Positions 43,300-54,645 of a DNA stretch of 64,000 bases are shown piece after piece. Every line of letters begins with the position of its first letter. Positions within the stretch are counted from its first letter, which is position 1. Below the pieces are notes generated by a model. It did not search any database, had not been told where the DNA came from, and saw only the letters and a list, made by a program, of their open reading frames with translations. The DNA is from Crotalaria pallida (taxonomy: Eukaryota; Streptophyta; Magnoliopsida; Fabales; Fabaceae). The translations under genes and the position numbers were made by a program. The stretch covers positions 26,033,501 to 26,097,500 of the forward strand of contig CM075654.1 in NCBI GenBank assembly GCA_037953625.1, written 5' to 3'.

Positions 43300-44810
43300 A
43301 TGGCTGGAGGAGGAGGATCTCACGGATCCTCTCCGCCTCTTCCTCCCAGGAAGACCTTGGCGAAATATGCAACTGTGGACCCGGACTTCCTTGCTTCTAG
43401 CATAGTCCGGCCAGCCATCACTGCACCTGCATTCGCAATTGATCCACAATACATACACCTCATCATGCAGGATCAGTTCAGTGGTGCGCCGAATCAAGAC
43501 CCCAGGGACCATATCGCCAACTTCCTGGGCAAGCTCGGCTTCTTCAAGATCGAGGGTGCTACGGCCGAGGCCATCAGAATGGGGATGTTCCCTCTCTCAC
43601 TGAGGGGCGAGGCGCTAACTTGGGTGAATAACCAGGCACCAGGGAGTTTGTCCAGCTGAAAAGTACTTGTCTTCAAATTCATGGATAAGTTTCTTCCAGC
43701 TTAGATGCAAGTGAAGCTGAGGCAAGATGTTCATTCATTCATGCAAGAGGACAACGAGCCGTTGCATGAAGCTTGGCAGCGTTAATACCATCTACTGAGG
43801 AAGTGCCCAATATATATGCAAGATTGGCAACAAATTCAATTGTTCTATAATGGGCTCAACCGATTCAATCAAAGTATGGTTCATGCCGCAGCTGGTGGAT
43901 CGCTGATGAAGAAGACTGTTGAAGAGGCTAAGGAAGTTATAGCAAACATGACATTCAGCAGTAGTCAAGGATTAAAGACCCAGGTGGAGCAGAGCGTTCT
44001 GAAGAGCAATGATCTGGATTCAAGTCGAACCCAGATCTTAATCGAGCAGAATAAGCAAATGCAACAACAAATGGCCACATTAATGAAGCAGATGAGTCAG
44101 ATCAATGTGGCGGTTGCATCCAACAATCTGAAGTGCAACTTTTGTGGGGGCGTTCACCGGAATGGTGATTGTGCTTTCGAAGTCAAAAAGGGTCAGGCAA
44201 CTATTGAGGAGCAGGCCAATTTTGTGGGTGGTGGAGTACTTAACAACAATACGTACCCCAACATCTACAATCCAGGGCCAACAAATCAGTCTCACACCTC
44301 AAGGTCCAGCCCAGCACCCAATCCATCACCGCCACAGAAGCAAGGCTGGGAGAAGGCACTTGAAGCAATGGCTGCCACAACCAATACATTCATGGAAGAA
44401 GCCAGGGCGAATTTCGCTAATCAGGAAGTCAGCATTCGCAACTTGGAGGTGCAAGTGGCTCAAATAAACAATCAGATATCAGAGATTGCAACCAACTACA
44501 AGGAGCGATGCATGGCGGTCTCCCTTCGAAGTGGCAAGTCGTATGAGGAGCCACAGAAGAAGGGTGATGTAACTGAGCTTGAGAAGAAGGATGAGGGGCC
44601 AAAGCAACCAAGTGGAAGAGGCTCAAATGCAAGGCAACAGATGTAGGATCCACCTGCAGATCAAGAGAAAGAGCAAGGCACACCCAAACCAGCACCACTA
44701 CCTATTAGGATTCCATATTCTCAGAGGTTGAAGAAAGAGGACGACCAGAAACAATTCTCCAAGTTCTTGGAGATGCTACGGAAGGTGAAGATCAACATCC
44801 CGTTTGCATA
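43300..44810 (+). pseudogene. gag: Athila-like gag, broken by in-frame stops
   Basis: One frame from ATG 43300 through the protease, interrupted by stops at about 43657, 43703, 43783, 44644 and 44809. The first part holds the capsid-like core (VRPAITAPAFAIDPQ, QDPRDHIANFLGKLGF, FPLSLRGEALTWV). The second has LFYNGLN, a Q-rich linker, the zinc knuckle CNFCGGVHRNGDC and NLEVQVAQINNQI. This order is that of Athila-type gag. All five stops keep the frame, so decay is by point mutation rather than indels. The protein would have formed particles; this copy cannot without suppression. Confidence 0.85.
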
Positions 44811-44823
44811 GGCTCTCTCACAA

Positions 44824-45465
44824 ATGCCTATGTACGCGAGATTCATGAAGAAATTGCTGACAAAGAAGAAGAGGATGCTCACTGACGAGACGTTCTTGAT
44901 AGCAGAGAAGTGCAGCAGCATCATCAAATCCAACCTTCCACCAAAGCTGAAGGACCCAGGTAGCTTCACGCTCCCGATTAGCATAGGCAAGGAGTACTCA
45001 GATAAGACTCTCTGTGACTTAGGAGCTAGTGTTAATATTATGTCATTGTCTATTTGTGAAGCATTAAACTTAGGAGAGATTAAGCCTACCCCGGCATTAC
45101 TTCAGTTAGCTGATAGAACCACCATCCGCCCATATGGAGTGGTGGAAGATATTCTGGTTAAGGTGAAAGATTTTATCCTGCCCTTAGATTTTATGATTTT
45201 AGATATAGAAGAGGATGAAAATATTCCTCTAATTTTTGGAAGGCCATTCTTGGCCACAGCAGGGGCAGTGATTGATGTGCCTAGAGGAGAAGTAATTCTT
45301 CGAGTGAATGATGACCAAACTATAATTAAAATTTTTGAAAAACCACCAATCACCGCGGAGAACTTTGCTCCTCTCATGTGCATTCAGCACTCCAATGGAG
45401 TGAGTATTAAGAAGAGGCTGAATAGAAAGGTGCCACCCTTGAAGGGATCTTGGCAACCACCCTAA
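44824..45465 (+). pseudogene. Aspartic protease domain of the gag-protease element
   Basis: An open 213-codon stretch in the same frame as gag. The active-site motif CDLGASVNIMSLSICEALNL is intact (DLGAS in place of DTGAS is normal for Athila/Tat), followed by IPLIFGRPFLATAGAVIDV, the conserved flap/C-terminal part. It ends at a stop after PPLKGSWQPP. Normally RT would follow; here a 3' untranslated region starts instead, so the pol enzymes were lost cleanly in an ancestor rather than just decayed. Processing of gag is the expected role. Confidence 0.85.
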
Positions 45466-47854
45466 CCTCTGAAAAGAGGTGACCCGTCAGGCTCGTGACG
45501 TTAAACAAGCACTAGTTGGGAGGTAACCCAATGTTTAGGTAGCATCCCCTTAGTTAGTAGTTTGGCAAAACTGTTCGAATGGTCCCCTAAGTTATTTATT
45601 TGTTCCAATCTGGTCCCCTAAGTCATTTTTGTTTGAAAGTGGTCCCCTAACTCATGTAACGTTAGCATCATTAGTCCTTTCCGTCCATTACGTCCTAACA
45701 TCGTCTATTTAAGTTGACGTGACAGCCAGAGTGCCCAACGTGGGCGATCCACATGTACCCTTCATTTTACCACGTTAAAAGTTTAAAATGGTGGAGTGAA
45801 ACAATGTTGTTTTGGTGCTTGAAGCCACTTGCTTCATCTCCTCCTTTCTTCCATGAGAAGTCATTCTTAGCTAAGAGAGAAAAGTACTAAACTTTGAAGG
45901 AAAAATAGAGGGTTGCTAGGGCATTTGCCGAGAGAGAACGAACTGCAACATTGTCGTTGATTGTGAGCGCGATAGGAAGTTCGTTCATGGACGGAAAGGA
46001 CTAACAGTGCTAAGGTTACATGAGTTAGGGGACCACTTTCAAACGAAAATGACAGGAGACCAGATTGGAACAAAAAAATAACTTAGGGGACCAAACGAGC
46101 AGTTTTGCCTAGTAGTTTTTAGGTGATTTGTGTAGGTTATTTTATTTTATTTTATTTTATTTTGTTATTAAAAAAAACATCAGGTACAAACCTGGCGCGC
46201 CTGGGCGCGCACTGGGCGAAAAACCCAGAAAATGGGGGAATTATATTTATTGATATATTTTGTGCTCTTTTTCCCCCACCAGACCAGTCCCTGTACTTGT
46301 GCAACAAAAATATGTAATTGCTTTCTAGGATTTATTTTTTAGTTTTATTGCTTGGATATTTATTTGGATTATTTATTATTTGCATCAAGCTATATTTTGA
46401 GTAACAGATAGGAGTTGATATTTCCCCATTAGAGGTGCTAATTTTGGCACTTGTTCCTAATTACTTATAGTAAGTTTGGGGGAATGTTTTCTCACTTTGG
46501 TTAGTGCTGATGATTTTTTTTAGATGCAAGTAATAAGTGTTCCAAATTTATTCCATGTAATTTTTTATTTTGTAGTTAGGTATGTTTAGTTTAGTTAGCT
46601 TGAGGACAAGCCAACCTTTAAGTTTGGGGAGTGGACAAAATAAAAAAATTTCAGATCTGAATTTTTCTCCCATTGTTGGTGTTGGTTTGTGTCTTAGGTA
46701 GAGATTTTTTAATTATTCTAGACTTAGGATTATTTTTCTAATATAGGTGTATATACTTAGTTTAGGATTAGACTCATTGATTCATGTTATTTATTTGTTG
46801 AGCTGTAAATATTTTTGAAATTTGGTTATTTTGACAAAGTTTTTCAGAACTTGAAATTAGTGAACTGACTTTAGCTTAGTAAGATTTGAGCCTATTTGAT
46901 GGGGTATGAATAAGTTGAAATATTTTGATTTGAAACCCCTATTCTTTCATGAGTGTGTTCACTTTAGTTTTGTGTTCTAGAACTTGACCGGTGACCATTT
47001 TGAGATTGATAATTGATTGCATGCATGAAAATGATTAAGGCACATAGGATGTGTTTTTGTGGCCTTTAAATGATTTGAATTGATAAATATCCCCTTAGTT
47101 GCCCATTTTGAGCCTAATGAGATTATGATTTTTCTTTGGTACCCTGCATTGATTGCATATTCTTTGTTAGTACCTTGGGAATTTTGAATGAGCAATTTAG
47201 AGGAATATAGAAAGAAAAAGTGAAAGTAATTGGTGAAAAGTGTATGAGTTCTATTTCTCTTCCAAGTGAAAAAAAAATAATAAGTGTAAAGGAAGAGAGT
47301 AGAAGGAAAAAAATTGAAAAAGAAAGGAAGAATAAGATGTTCTTGATGTGAGTTTGAGTCTTTATTGTATTCATTGCTCATTCATGGTTTTTGAGGGAAA
47401 CTTGCTTTTGTTAATATTTTTGCAAGTTAGCCTTTGTTTTATCCCTTCTTTCTTTTATCCCACCTTACACTTTTAGTCATGGCCTCATTACAACCAAAAT
47501 TAAGACCTTTTGATTTGTGCATGTTTTCAATAATTTCAGTGGAGATTTGGGTCTATGGTCAAGCATATGGTAACACTTTACTATTGTATGAACTTGAGTG
47601 AATTGTACAACCCTTGATACACATGAGAGATATACACTGAGAGGTTGAGAGTGTTCACTAGTTCTGAGTTCTCATTGGTTTTGTTTCTTTAACCAAGTTT
47701 TCATATGTGAATAGCTTGTATAAATATGTGACTGTGTTTATGAGTCGAAGTCTTAAATTAGGTGCTGTACGTTTTGATTTGGATGGTAGTCTTTTGTTTT
47801 AGAATTTTTATTTTAATTTCGTCTGGGACATGCAAAATGCTAAGTTTGGGGGTG
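45466..47854 (+). other. Non-coding 3' region of the gag-protease element
   Basis: Contains the MITE (45564-46109), an internal purine tract (TTTAAGTTTGGGGAGTGG, 46617-46634) preceded by GCTTGAGGACAAGC, and the terminal polypurine tract AAGTTTGGGGGTG (47842-47854) next to the 3' LTR. The fragment at 537-1844 is a copy of its right part. No ORF of note. Confidence 0.8.
45564..46109. mobile_element. Mutator-like MITE with long terminal inverted repeats
   Basis: 546 bp flanked by the exact 9-bp duplication TAGTAGTTT (45555-45563, 46110-46118). Terminal inverted repeats exceed 100 bp, starting GGCAAAACTG and containing GGTCCCCTAA (left) versus TTAGGGGACC (right). No transposase, so it is non-autonomous. 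Nine-base duplications and long TIRs are diagnostic for Mutator-like elements. Confidence 0.93.
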
Positions 47855-49140
47855 TGATTTGGGTCTAACATATGATGTTTTAGAGCTTAATTTGACTCCC
47901 TTTTGCTTAGTTTTGGTTTGTTTCTTAAGTATTTTAGGTAGATTTTGTTTAGTTTTTAATTAGTTTAGGAAATTTTATTCCCTTGAACGTTTTGATCTGT
48001 TTTCGGTATGTTTCAGGTACTTTTGGGAGCTAAATTGGATAAAATAACACTGGAGCTGGAAAGAGCATAAGAGAACCTTGAAAATGACACAAGAACGGAG
48101 AAAAACGGAGCCATATCAGGTGTCACACGCCCAGGCGTGCAAATAGCACGCCCAGGCGCGCATGCAGCGAAGAAAAATTGATCATCAGAGGTTGCGCGCC
48201 CAGGCGTGGAGCCAGGCGCGCCCAGGCGCGCGATGTACGTGAAGGCCCAATTGGGCTGATTTCTGATGCGTTTTATAGGGGATTAATTAGGATTTCGTTT
48301 TATCTTTTAAATATAGGTTTTAGAACTAGGTTAGGCAGCTTTTAGAGAGGGAGATTACATAATTTTAGAGAGTTTTAGAAGAGGAGAAGATCAAGGATTG
48401 GAAGATCCAAGGCTTTTCCATGGTAAACATGTATTCTTCTATTACTTTTGTTCTTATTTTCATGATGTGTAACTAAAACCCTTGTGTTAGGAATTGGTGA
48501 ATTAGTATGGAATAGTTTATTGATTTCATGAATTGATGTTTTTTCGTTTCTAAATCATGTGTTTGATTGTGTTTTATTTTCAATTCATAAATCTAGCTAA
48601 TTTATGTCTTGTTTTGGATCTCTAATTCTTCAATTGAGAGATTAGGAATTAGAATAGGCCATGCCTTCAAACAATATAGTTATTCAACAAGTAGGAATAC
48701 AATTGGGTAATTATATAACATGATTAATTCCCTGTTCTTAATTAAGATTATTCAATAGTTTAATCTCTTAAGGAATTAAGGATTATCTAATTGAATAAGA
48801 AACGATAATTATACAAGAGGGATCTAATAGTTACCAATTTAGGAATTTGTTCATGATTTAGGGAAAAACAGAGATTCATGATAAATAAACAACGTCTACA
48901 ATAAAACCATGTTCCTAACATATTTCTCAAATTGCTCACACTTTAATTTATTTTATTTTATTTTTTGTTTTTATTTTATTTCAAATCAATCTTAATTAAT
49001 TAATTAGAAATTTATTGATTTTGCTTTTAACTACTCTTTGGTGAAAATTAATTGAATAATTTGCAATCCCTGTGGGACGATATCTGGTCTTAACCGACTA
49101 TATTACTTTGCGATCTAGTATACTTGCTAGAGAGTGAACA
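47855..49140 (+). repeat. 3' LTR of gag-protease element
   Basis: 1286 bp, closely similar to the 5' LTR. It has one more CCCAGGCGTGC-type motif (48126-48160), and the motif regions differ more than the rest. Confidence 0.93.
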
Positions 49141-50662
49141 CTACCCTCTAAATCAAACTCTACAAACCTAATCTAGAACTTCGACTCACAAACTCAGACA
49201 CTTACTTTCACAAGCAATTCATGCAATCGAAACCTGGTTAGAGAAACAAACTCCAAAAGAACTAATGACTAGTGAACACTCTCAACCTCACAGTGTGTAT
49301 CGCTCATGTATATCAAGGGTTATATATATATGTGATTCACTCAAGTTCATACAGTGACAATGTGTTACCATAAGCTTGACCATAGACCCAAATCTCCACT
49401 GAAATTATTGAATGCACACAAAAATCAAAAGGTCTTATATTTGGTTGTAATGAGGCCATGGTTTGAAGTTTCAGGTGGGATAAAAAAAAGAACAAAACTA
49501 AGGGCTAAAATGCAAAAACAAATTTCCCTCTAAAATCATAAATTAGCAATGAATACAATTAAGAATCACACTCAACTCCAACATCATTATCATCCTTCTT
49601 TTCTTTTTCACTTTTTTTTCTTTTCTATTCTTTTCCTTTCATTCTATTTATTTTCTTTTCATCTTTTTCTGTTTTTCACTTGGAAGAGAAAGAAAACTCA
49701 ATCACTTTTACCATATTTTTTCTCTTGAGCCATTCCTCTCAATTGCTCATTCAAAATTTCTAAGGTACTATAAAAAAATCATGCAATTAATGCAGGGTAC
49801 CAAAGAAAATCAAAGTTTTATTTTAGGCTCAAAATGGGCAACTAAAGGAAAATTATCAATGCAAATCAGTTGAAGGCCACAAAAACACATCCTAAGTGCC
49901 TTAATCATCTTAATGCATGCAAACAATTATCAATCTCAAAATGGTCACAGGTCAAGTTCTAGAACACCAAGCCAATGAGAACAACACTCATGAAAGAAAT
50001 AGGGGTTTCACATCAAAAATAATTCAATAATCACATACCCCTTTCAGTATAGGCCCAAAATCTCACAAGCTAAAGGTCAGTTCACTAATCACAAATTCTT
50101 AAAAAGTTTGTCAAAATAACCATATTTCAAAAAATATTCACAGCTCAATGAAATCAATATCAAAAGTCAATAAGTCTAATCCTAAACTAAGTATTTACAC
50201 TATCATCAGAAAAACAGTCCTAAGCCTAGAATAATTACCTACTTCTACCAAGGACACTAACCAACACCAAAAATGGGAGAAAAATTCAGATCTGAAAAAT
50301 TTTTATTTTGTCCACTCCCCCAAACTTAGAGGTTGGCTTGTCCTCAAGCAAACTAATCTAAACTAAAACTACAAAATAAAAATTAAAAACAAAAGCAAGG
50401 AGTTAGGAAACTTCCCTTTGTAGCACAACATTCTCTCTTGATGCACCATGGAGGAAACTCCCCCAAACACTTTCACCTGTGTCACATGAACAACTAAAAA
50501 TAGTGCTAAAAGCACCTCATTAGCAGTTACATATAGAAAGTTCCAACTCTTTATTCACTAACTAACTAAAAAAACGAAACCTACACTACTACATAATTAT
50601 AAAGAATCCACCAGGATCCCAAATTCTATAGGTTAAATCCCATGTGATGCAACAGTAACAAG
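49141..50662 (-). other. Internal 3' region of the minus-strand Athila-like element
   Basis: Reverse-complement relative of 45466-47854, including the purine tract (minus strand, near 50310-50325) and the GCTTGAGGACAAGC block. No coding sequence. Confidence 0.75.
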
Positions 50663-51331
50663 TTATTCTCGTATCCCATGGGACAAACCCTGGATGATGG
50701 TGGAGTATGGAAGTTTCAACAATAAGCTCAATCCCCCAAGGTCAAAGGGTATATTCCTTAATCCATGCATCATCTCAGACAAGTTATTTCTTTTCCCAAT
50801 CATGAAATTGTTAATTCCATGAATTAGGAAAACTACCTTTTCAGGTTCCCTATTGTTTAACAATGATTTAGATTGGTTTTGCGAATTTTCATGAAAGCGC
50901 AGAGATTGAATATAGTGGAAAATTTTTGAGTTATCCAAGCATGCAATAGATTTAATCAAATTTTTTAGTGCATGAAATTCAGCATGCAAGGATGAATCAA
51001 ATTCTTCTACCATATTCAAACCTTCTATTGTTTTATTTCGGTCCACTTCCTCAAACTTATTATGCACATTTTCTTCAACTTGCTCCTCAATAGGGGTTTC
51101 ATCATTGGTCACATCCATCACCACCACTTTTTCCTCTCTTTGAAGAGAGTCAAAAATTGTTGGTGATGCTTGTGACTCTTCATCTAACTGCTTTGAAATG
51201 TGTTCAACTTGAATTTCAAGGTTACTTAAACAATCACTTGGGATTTGAAAATTGTTTCTAGATTGTTCAACAAAATCCTTAGTGCTTTGAGCACATTTCT
51301 CTGAAGCAATTTCCCATGGAGCTTTCACCAC
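50663..51331 (-). pseudogene. Gag C-terminal remnant with an unfamiliar tail
   Basis: A 222-codon frame without an ATG (opens at GTG). Its start, PWEIASEKCAQSTKDF with NLEIQVEHISKQL, matches the post-zinc-knuckle region of Athila-type gag (compare WEKALEAMAATTNTF in the plus-strand element). The remaining roughly 160 residues, rich in Glu/Asn and ending LPYSTIIQGLSHGIRE, have no motif I know and no DLGAS protease. A second similar block (PLEIALEKLQATTEKF) lies just upstream (about 51355-51410), so this segment is duplicated. The upstream gag is lost in the deletion at 51523. Confidence 0.55.
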
Positions 51332-51523
51332 AGGAATTGGCTCTACAAAAAAAAAAATTTCTCAGTTGTAGCTTGTAATTTCTCTAAAGCTATTTCCAAT
51401 GGAGTTTTCCTAACACTTATGTTTTGTGCATAATAGTATAGAGAAAGGGGATCCAAAATAAATCTATTACAATCTAAATAATTATTAAAATAAAAGTTAT
51501 ACATGAAAAGGTACAAAAACATC

Positions 51524-52342
51524 TATGAATTGTAATTAAAACGCAGCCAAACAATTGATTTAAAAAGAAAAAACATTAATTCATAAATAAATAGCCAAAT
51601 TAAGATCCATACAAATCCACCCTATTCCTAACAAGAGGTTCAGTTATACAAATTGGAAGAAGAAGAAGAAGGAATGGGAAAAACTAATAATCATAGACAA
51701 TATTCAATTTACCCCCAAGAGATATTCAATCTTCAAGTGGATTCCTCCAACAATGTTGATCTCCAATCCTTGTGCCTTGCCTCCTTGCTCTCAATTGCAG
51801 AACCAGCCTCCCTTCTCTAATCCTAATTCTATTCTAATCTCTAATTTGACTCTGAAAAATCTACAAAACCTAATGAAAAAACCTATATTTAAAGTCTAAA
51901 ACTAATCCTAATTGATTGGAAGCAAAACTGATCAGAAAGTGGCCCAATTAGGATTTCTCGAACGTCACGTGCCTGGGCGCCAGGGCCACACGTCTGGGCC
52001 CACAGGTTTGATGAAGTGCTGCTGACCGGGGTGAGCGCGCCTGGGCGTTGGGATCTCCACACCTGGGCGTGTCAGCCTTGCTCTGACTCCGTTTCGTTCC
52101 GTTCTTGTGCCATTTTCAAGATCCTTTCATCCTCTTTTCAGCTCCATAATTATTTTCTTCAATTAAGCTCCGAAAGTACTTGAAACATACACAAAACGGA
52201 TCAAAATGTTCAAAGGATTCTAAATTAACTAACTTCATAAAAAATATACAAAAAGTCCTAAATTTGCAAGAGAAACAAACCAAATCATTAGCAAAAGGGA
52301 CTCTAAATCATGCTTAAAACATCATATGTTAGACCCAAATCA
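51524..52342 (-). repeat. Truncated 5' LTR of the minus-strand Athila-like element
   Basis: Matches the right-hand 820 bp of 40393-41717. The first roughly 500 bp are deleted. Confidence 0.85.
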
Positions 52343-53040
52343 ATGTGCTGCTTTAACCGGTCTTCGTCTTGATGGCGAATTGTTGACCGTTGAAAGTCGG
52401 CCTTCTGAATAGTCCATATTGTCTCAGGCCCTTATACTTTCAATGCCTTCACCGAATCTCGGTGGAAAAAGTATAGGGAACATGACGAAGTCAGTGATGT
52501 GGAACATGTCGAGTTTCTGACGGTGTGGCTTAGTGCCTTCGTTTTCTGCACTAAATCTCAACAAGTCACTAAGTCTCTAGTGACTTTGGCCACTATTCTG
52601 CATGAGGAAAGACCAGTGGCCTTGAGTCAGCTTCTTTTGGCCAAACTTTACTCCATGATGGGCCAAATAACTAACATCATTAGATTAAATGACCACCTCT
52701 TGTCAAACATAGGAGGGCCTATTTGGTTGCTACAACTATGGCTGGATGTGGTCTTTCATCGTCATCTTCATCATTCAGTCAATAATGTATGTTTGGACCG
52801 CTTCAAATATGGTTGCGTAATGGGAAACTTTGACATGCCTTCTCTTTCTCGCAACATCGACCCTTTCATGCACTTCATGCATATTTTGAACTCCGTTTCT
52901 TTGTCTTCCAAAAACATTACCTTTGCCCTCTTCGTCAAAAGATTGCATGGGCCTAAATGGTTCCAAACTCCCTATCCTAGGAACTGTCCTGAGGACAAGA
53001 ATCTGAATGATGTCCTCTAGGGACATTACCTTAGCCAGCG
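52343..53040 (+). pseudogene. Plant mobile domain ORF, fragment 3 (domain core)
   Basis: Continues fragment 2 with LTGLRLDGE, a stop at about 52410, then an open stretch to 53020. HVEFLTVWLSAFVFCTKSQQ, TILHEERPVALSQLLLAKLY and GGPIWLLQLWLDVVF are the hallmark blocks of the plant mobile domain (PF10536; found in MAIL1-type host proteins and in several transposon families). It is encoded on the plus strand, opposite to the Tat-like pol. Role unknown. Confidence 0.8.
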
Positions 53041-53905
53041 AATTCTCTTTGGCGGCTTACCAGGTTCTTCGAGTTTGGAAGATAAATAAATTTTCTTGTA
53101 CTTCCCCAATTGTGTGGCTAAGCAGTTTGGGCTTTGCTAAGGAATCCCTACTCCTATGCGAAAGCATGCCTCTTTCGAGTTTCACCACGGAAATTTGACG
53201 AACTTCAAGTCTGGTTGGGATGAATTGTTGAACAAGTTCATCTCGAGAAATGAGGCTTCCATGTCGAGATTCAGTCTTGTCGCATTTTCTCCTTGCTTTT
53301 TGCGAGTCCTGGTTTCATGGCATGGTGGGAGGATTACTGTGATAAGTATAATGTGGATTTTTCCAGCATCGGCGAAAGGATATGCACCAAGAGTCCAAGA
53401 ATCCTGCGGTTTTGAGGACTGAAAATCCAGGTATTTTGACATACTCGACTTCGTCATTTTTATTCGCAATTTCTTATTCCGATTTGTGACCTTTCCTTTT
53501 GTGCACAGATGTCGTTCTTGCTTTCACTGATTATGGGGCCACCATCAAAGCCAATGCCTTGAAACAAAAGGGTGGGAGTTCTTCTTCTAGACCTTTGTCA
53601 CCAAAGAAGTCTAAAAAGAGACGTCATCCTTCGACTTTGGAGACGTCATCGTTTCTCAAGGGGAGAAGAAAATGGAAGAGGCAAGAGCCAAAATTCAAGA
53701 ATTGAGAAAATGAATTGGCTCGACTAGAGAAAGAACACAAGGAATTGGGTCAATCTCTTGAAAAGGCCAGAGCCACCCAAAAAGAATTGGTTGACAAGGC
53801 TGATGATTTGGTGGCTCCTTATCAAGAAGTGGCAAAAAAGTTGACCGCCAAATTCCAAGGTTACAAGGCTAGGCTTCGACGAAAGGAGACTTTTGCCAGG
53901 GAATG
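53041..53905 (+). pseudogene. Plant mobile domain ORF, fragment 4 (C-terminal basic and coiled-coil part)
   Basis: Broken frames in which 53499-53705 carries a basic nuclear-signal-like LSPKKSKKRRH, and 53715-53906 a Lys/Glu-rich heptad-like stretch (LEKEHKELGQSLEKARATQK) suggesting a coiled coil. A stop separates the two. Such basic plus coiled-coil tails are common in Tat antisense ORFs. It ends about 100 bp from the end of the opposing pol. Confidence 0.55.
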
Positions 53906-54014
53906 ACTTTCCTTCGGCAGTATGTTTTAGATAGGATTTCACCTGTTTTGTTGCACTTTTTTTTCTTTATTTTTTCCAATGTATTTGTACAACTCTGGAT
54001 ATTGAATGCATTTT

Positions 54015-54645
54015 TTAATTTTGGATATTTACTTCTGTCATTGTCGGCTTATACTTTTTCAAATACTTGTCGCTTATTGCTTTAACCTTTTTCCCTAAAT
54101 CGACTTCGACTAACTCATATGCGTTGCCTGAAAAGGTCTTTGAAACTATAAATTGTCCTTCCCATTTTGGTGACCACTTGCCATATTCGTTAGAGTGTTT
54201 GTCGATTGGCAAGATCACTTTCCATACCAATTCGCCAGGTTGAAATGCTTTGAATATTACTTTGGCATCGTAATACTTAGCAATTTTCTCTTTCTGTCGC
54301 ATAATATTCTCCAACGCCAAAATCCTTTCGTCACGGACTTCGTTTAGCTCGTCAAACATAGCATTCTAGTAATCATTCACAGGCATCTCACTTTGCCTCT
54401 GAAATCTTACTGATTCCAAGTTTACCTCAACTGGTAACATGGCCTCATGGCCGTATGTTAACATATAAGGTGTTGTTCATGTGGCTTCATTACGAGAGTT
54501 TCGAATTGCCCAAAGTGCTAGTGTCAATGCCTCATGTCAATTTTTGGGTTTTCCTTTGATTTGTTGCTTAATGACATTGATGATCCACTTGTTGGCTGCT
54601 TCGGCTTGACCATTGGCTTGAGCATAATACGGTGTCAAAGTTAAC
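54015..54645 (-). pseudogene. pol: Tat-like integrase, C-terminal part
   Basis: Minus-strand frame with QANGQAEAANKWI (catalytic Glu region), ALTLALWAIRNS and TTPYMLTYGHEAMLPVEV, then an open 114-codon stretch DELNEVRDERILALEN ... FQPGELVWKVILPI ... GKWSPKWEGQFIV, the integrase C-terminal domain. At least three in-frame stops precede the open part (about 54367-54520). It is separated from the rest of integrase by the solo LTR at 54646. Confidence 0.85.

Larger units (their letters stand above)
41788..49140 (+). mobile_element. Complete Athila-like element with gag and protease only
   Basis: LTRs 41788-43079 and 47855-49140 (TG...CA), exact duplication CTACC (41783-41787, 49141-49145), a PBS at 43085 and a polypurine tract before the 3' LTR. 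Between them lie gag-protease remnants (43300-45465) and about 2.4 kb of non-coding DNA. There is no RT, RNase H or integrase. It is a non-autonomous element of the kind called TR-GAG or gag-pro elements. It carries a Mutator-like MITE at 45564-46109. Confidence 0.92.
40393..52342 (-). mobile_element. Athila-like element, minus strand, deleted and nested
   Basis: The left (3') LTR is 40393-41717 and the right (5') LTR remnant 51524-52342. Both end GTTRGACCCAAATCA on the plus strand. Flanks ATGTT (40388-40392) and ATGTG (52343-52347) form an imperfect 5-bp duplication. A deletion near 51523 removed the first roughly 500 bp of the right LTR together with the PBS and front of gag. The element is itself interrupted by 41788-49140. 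It lacks RT and integrase. Confidence 0.8.

Noticed and set aside
43494..45456. Minus-strand frames within the gag-protease region
   Set aside because: Antisense shadows of gag and protease.
46123..46150. TTTTA simple repeat as a telomere- or MITE-related signal
   Set aside because: A plain pentanucleotide microsatellite next to the MITE duplication; nothing else supports a function.
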